From Emmonsiellopsis sp. PD_33 (Eukaryota > Ascomycota > Eurotiomycetes > Onygenales > Ajellomycetaceae): DNA of 64,000 bases. The notes beneath the pieces were generated by a model. That model made no database searches. It was not told the DNA's origin and saw only the letters and a program-made list of their open reading frames with translations. The stretch is from positions 1-64,000 of the forward strand of contig JANTQF010000143.1 in the NCBI GenBank assembly GCA_032988165.1, written 5' to 3'. Every line of letters begins with the position of its first letter. The first letter of the stretch is position 1. Shown one piece after another: positions 60,701-64,000 of this stretch. The translations under genes and the position numbers were made by a program.

Positions 60701-60836
60701 TATTGATCTCTCATCATTTCAGCAACCGTTTGTACCCCAGGAACTGTGGCAGATGCCGATGACATTGGAATGGGATTGGGCGGAGATGGCCAACGGCTTC
60801 CCCTACCCGAATGGCGACGAACAGCATCCGGGATAA
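57764..60836 (+). CDS. Zn2Cys6 transcription factor with fungal-specific domain
   Basis: Nuclear regulator of the Gal4 class; the target pathway is unknown. Exons 57764-57967, 58031-58158, 58212-58576, 58633-59129, 59193-59368, 59422-59985 and 60047-60836 give 907 residues. The binuclear zinc cluster is at residues 70-97 with spacing C-x2-C-x6-C-x6-C-x2-C-x6-C, preceded by the basic KRRRIAR and split off by the first intron. A linker KKRNPPKG and a short coiled coil (YIEGLENRLGRMESLLR) follow. The fungal-specific middle region covers about 265-600 (FENFNCLFPLFHEPTF, AAIRLSHSIGLHKR, ERKRVFW-like EQRKRVFWIAYLLDKDI, CLRSGRPP). The C-terminal 250 residues are Ser/Thr/Asn-rich with a poly-Thr run and end in an acidic-aromatic segment (LEWDWAEM) that may activate. 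The start is the first in-frame ATG. Confidence 0.93.
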
Positions 60837-61450
60837 TTCGGGGTACATAACCATCCCTTATTGCTATTTATGAATGGATCCCGCGGGACCCAAGAGTGGA
60901 GAATTAATACACCAGGACGGAGAGGTTTATGAGAAAGACGACGGGGAGTTTGGGGCTATTGTGTAATTCGGTTTATGGTGTCCAGGAAATCCTTCTGCTA
61001 CTATTTTCCACGGAGGAGGATATTTTGTTGTCATACCCACTCATCTCTGCCTTGTAAAAAGCAGACTCGGACATCTTCTACATGTATATTTAAACTTAAT
61101 TAAAGAAGGGCTGTTGTTCAGTAAATTTCAAATCGTCGCTGAAGTTGCTAGACGCTTCCGTGGTACGGGCGGCTGAGTCAGCATCCTTGAAAATTCGGCG
61201 GCGGAATTCGGCCAGCATCAACGACGTCGACGCCGGAGCCTCCAGGCAAGCAAACAGCTGCTCTCCAACCAAGCGCCTGGGATTCGACTGTATCCCTTTC
61301 CTACCGCCTTTCCTCTCTTCTTATCTTAACCAGCGAAGGGGCGCTCCTATGGGTCCATTACGCGTTGCCTTCTCTTGAGTGTCAATCCTCCGTCCTCGCT
61401 TTCCGCACACTCCCTCCTCCACCGCCGCGGCCATCTTCCTCACCTCGACA
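60837..61450. promoter_or_regulatory. Spacer and leader of the m-AAA protease gene
   Basis: 614 bases between two same-strand genes. Contains an AT-rich TATATTTAAACTTAATTAA tract near 61,084 and, just before the protease start, a nine-codon upstream ATG frame at 61,349-61,378. Nothing else seen. Confidence 0.5.
61349..61378 (+). promoter_or_regulatory. Possible upstream open reading frame before the m-AAA gene
   Basis: ATG followed by eight sense codons and TGA, ending 72 bases before the main start. It matters only if transcription begins upstream of it, which the sequence does not show. Confidence 0.4.
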
Positions 61451-64000
61451 ATGGCCGCTCTCATTCGACGGCCAGGCTATCTTGCTCAATATCCGAGGTG
61501 TATAGTGGAGCGATCTATATCCTTGCGATGCTCGTCCTATTCGCCGCTTCAATCCCGCGTTCCCTTCGTCCTCAACCACCGACAGTCCCGCGCATACAGG
61601 CCGTCGCCTCCTAACAATGCTAGAAATTCGGGAGCTGGGAAATCTAGTCCACCGCCGCCCCAGCGTCCGAGGAATAATAGCGGTGGTGACAATGGCAAAA
61701 AACCCGAGTACCGCGCCACGCCAGAAGAAATTGCGATGCTCGATAGACTTCTTGCAAGAGCGCAGAAGGGATTCCTTCCAACAGTGCTACAGGACGTCAT
61801 CGATATCGTGGAAGTGTTTAAAAAGTACGGGCTGCCGGCTGATGTCAAAGCGCTTCTAACAGAAATCGATAAGAAGGAGACACTTTCAATTGCCGACCAT
61901 GCCAAAATCTTCCGTCTTATCTTTCACAATAGGACTCTTATTGCGCACGGACTTAAGAACAGGTATTCTGCTAAAGACGATGGTAATCTAATCAATAAAC
62001 TTGATCGGATGGAGCAGGAAAACATTAAACAGCAGCAGGACGGCACGAGCTTGAAGGATGAAAAGAAGGGGTCTGAGGAAGAGCAAGGACAGAAACAAAA
62101 GGAGGAACCGAAGCAGGAACAGAAGGAAGAACAGAAGGAGGAACAGAAGAAGGACGATAAACAGGGGGGACCTAAATTCGACCCCAACATGCAGGTGTTC
62201 AAATTGAAGTTCGACCCGACTACATTTTTGATCGGCGTCTTCCTCTCCTACTACATGTATCGCAGCGTTGTTCCCGGCGAATCCACCCGAAATATTACAT
62301 GGCAGGAGTTCCAAACTACCTTCCTCAGCAAGGGCCTTGTGTCGAAGTTGGTCGTTCTGAACAACAAGAAAGTCAAAGTGGAGCTCCATCGTGAAGCCGT
62401 TGCCAGCGTATACCCCGAGTCCCCCGCCGTACAACCGAATTTCTTCTACGTATTTTCGATAGGCTCTGTGGAGGCCTTCGAGAACAAACTGGAGAACGCT
62501 CAACGGGAACTAGGAATACCAAGTAATGAACGTATTCCGGTCGAATACACAGAGGAAGTCCCATGGGGTGCGACAATCCTCAGTTTTGCTCCCACCTTGC
62601 TGCTTTTTGGAGGACTGTTCTGGCTTTCGAGACGGTCGGGTGGTGCCGGCGGATCGAGTGGCATATTTGGCATGGGCAAGAGTCGTGCTAAGAGATTCAA
62701 CCATGAATCCGATATCAAGACGAAATTTGCCGATGTCGCTGGTATGGATGAGGCTAAACTCGAGATCATGGAATTCGTCAGCTTCCTAAAGAAACCGGAG
62801 CAGTTCCAACGCCTTGGTGCCAAGATTCCCAGAGGTGCTATCTTGTCCGGTCCACCGGGTACCGGTAAGACCCTGCTTGCCAAAGCTACAGCTGGCGAGT
62901 CCGCCGTGCCATTCTTCAGTGTGAGCGGTTCTGAATTCGTGGAGATGTTCGTCGGTGTCGGTCCCTCTCGAGTCCGTGATCTATTTGCCACCGCCCGGAA
63001 AAACACCCCTTGTATTATATTCATTGACGAAATTGACGCTATTGGAAAATCGAGATCGAAAAATAACTATGGTGGCGGAAACGATGAACGGGAAAGCACG
63101 CTTAACCAGATCCTGACGGAAATGGACGGTTTCAATACCTCTGAGCAAGTTGTTGTTCTGGCTGGTACAAATAGACCGGATATTCTCGACAAGGCACTTA
63201 TGCGGCCTGGACGGTTCGACCGACATATTGCGATTGATCGACCAACCATGGATGGACGAAAACAGATCTTCGGAGTCCATTTGAAGAGAATCGTCACCAA
63301 GGTCGATTTGGAGTACTTGAAGGGTAGATTGGCTGCCTTGACCCCCGGATTTTCGGGTGCTGATATTGCCAACTGTGTCAATGAGGCCGCTTTAGTTGGT
63401 AAGTAATTGATTGCGATCAATTTTGGCCACGTAATAATCTAACATTTATTCTAGCTGCCCGCGCTCGAGCCGACCAGGTCGAAATGATTCATTTTGAACA
63501 AGCCATTGAGCGTGTCATCGGTGGTTTGGAAAAGAAATCCCTGGTACTTTCGCCAGAGGAGAAACGCACAGTCGCCTACCATGAAGCCGGCCACGCCATT
63601 TGCGGCTGGTACTTTAAGTATGCTGATCCCCTCCTAAAGGTCTCGATCATCCCCCGCGGCCAGGGTGCCCTTGGCTACGCCCAATATCTCCCAGCACAAG
63701 GCGACACCTATCTCATGAACTCCCACCAACTCATGGACCGCATGGCCATGACTCTCGGCGGCCGCATCAGCGAGGAACTCCACTTCGACACCGTCACCAG
63801 CGGTGCCAGCGACGACTTCAACAAAGTGACCCGTATGGCCAGCGCCATGGTAACCAAGTGGGGCATGTCCCCCAAAATCGGCCATCTGTACTTCGAAGAA
63901 GACCAGCAACAGTTCCAGAAACCCTTCTCGGAAGAAACGGCCCGAAATATCGATTCGGAAGTCCGCCGTATCGTCGACGAGGCGTACGCCAAGTGCCGCG
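61451..64000 (+). CDS. yta12: Mitochondrial m-AAA protease subunit (Yta12/Afg3 family), 3' truncated by window
   Basis: ATP-dependent metalloprotease of the inner mitochondrial membrane facing the matrix; it degrades misfolded membrane proteins and matures some imported ones. Exon 1 is 61451-63398; exon 2 begins at 63455 and runs off the window (831 residues visible). The first 45 residues are Arg/Ser-rich (MAALIRRPG, SISLRCSSYS) and look like a presequence. A charged Lys/Glu/Gln repeat linker (about 195-260) precedes two membrane segments (FDPTTFLIGVFLSYYMYR; ATILSFAPTLLLFGGLFWL). Walker A is GPPGTGKT at 467-474, Walker B IIFIDEIDAIG, the second region of homology NRPDILDKALMRPGRFD, and the zinc site HEAGH at 692-696. 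The frame opens upstream at GTG; the ATG at 61451 was chosen. Yta12 is preferred to Afg3 on the N-terminal part, with modest confidence. Confidence 0.9.

Noticed and set aside
1..64000. CRISPR array, rRNA, riboswitch or polyketide/peptide synthase cluster
   Set aside because: None seen; a fungal nuclear segment is not expected to hold CRISPR, and no large multidomain synthase frames exist here.

Overview
The window is nuclear DNA from a filamentous ascomycete, most likely a eurotiomycete and probably an onygenalean. The reasons are short GT-AG introns of about 50-200 bases, compact genes, two fungus-type major-facilitator transporters, a Zn2Cys6 factor with a fungal-specific domain, a Yap-type bZIP factor, and a CpG-stripped retroelement relic of the kind reported for repeats in Onygenales. 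The genus cannot be fixed from sequence alone. Gene models were spliced by hand: splice sites were chosen so that the frame is kept and family conservation runs across each junction, and each complete model sums to a whole number of codons.

Layout: 0-6 kb holds the 3' end of a GH47 alpha-mannosidase, a Dal5-type anion transporter with nine exons, and a small eight-cysteine secreted protein. 6-11.5 kb is gene-empty but keeps its CpG. 11.5-18.3 kb holds a Yap-type bZIP factor, phosducin-like Plp2, and coatomer gamma (divergent from Plp2). 18.9-19.5 kb is a small CpG-free AT-rich relic. 19.7-31.4 kb is dense housekeeping DNA: an F-box protein, a CECR5/YKR070W-type HAD hydrolase, cytosolic aspartyl-tRNA synthetase, a Gemin2/SIP1-domain protein, a DUF676-type lipase and the PX-SNARE Vam7. 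31.7-41 kb holds Ku80, a TMEM205-like membrane protein, an unrecognised membrane coiled-coil protein and an F-box-like/ankyrin protein. 41.6-46.7 kb holds an MFS sugar transporter and a single-pass cell-surface protein with cytoplasmic repeats. 47.3-54 kb is one long CpG-free block containing a Tad1-like LINE relic. 54-57.7 kb has no recognisable gene. 57.8-64 kb holds a Zn2Cys6 factor and the 5' part of a mitochondrial m-AAA protease.

Functionally this is mostly a core-genome segment: COPI traffic (gamma-COP), vacuolar fusion (Vam7), protein folding (Plp2), translation (AspRS), snRNP assembly (Gemin2-like), double-strand break repair (Ku80) and mitochondrial proteolysis (m-AAA). It is interrupted by one large and one small repeat-silenced island. 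Several neighbours are divergent and share short promoters (Plp2/gamma-COP, F-box/HAD, lipase/Vam7, Ku80/TMEM205). I found no CRISPR array, tRNA, rRNA or obvious secondary-metabolite cluster. The most unusual signal is the roughly 6.6 kb without a CpG, together with evidence inside it for two different mutational histories.
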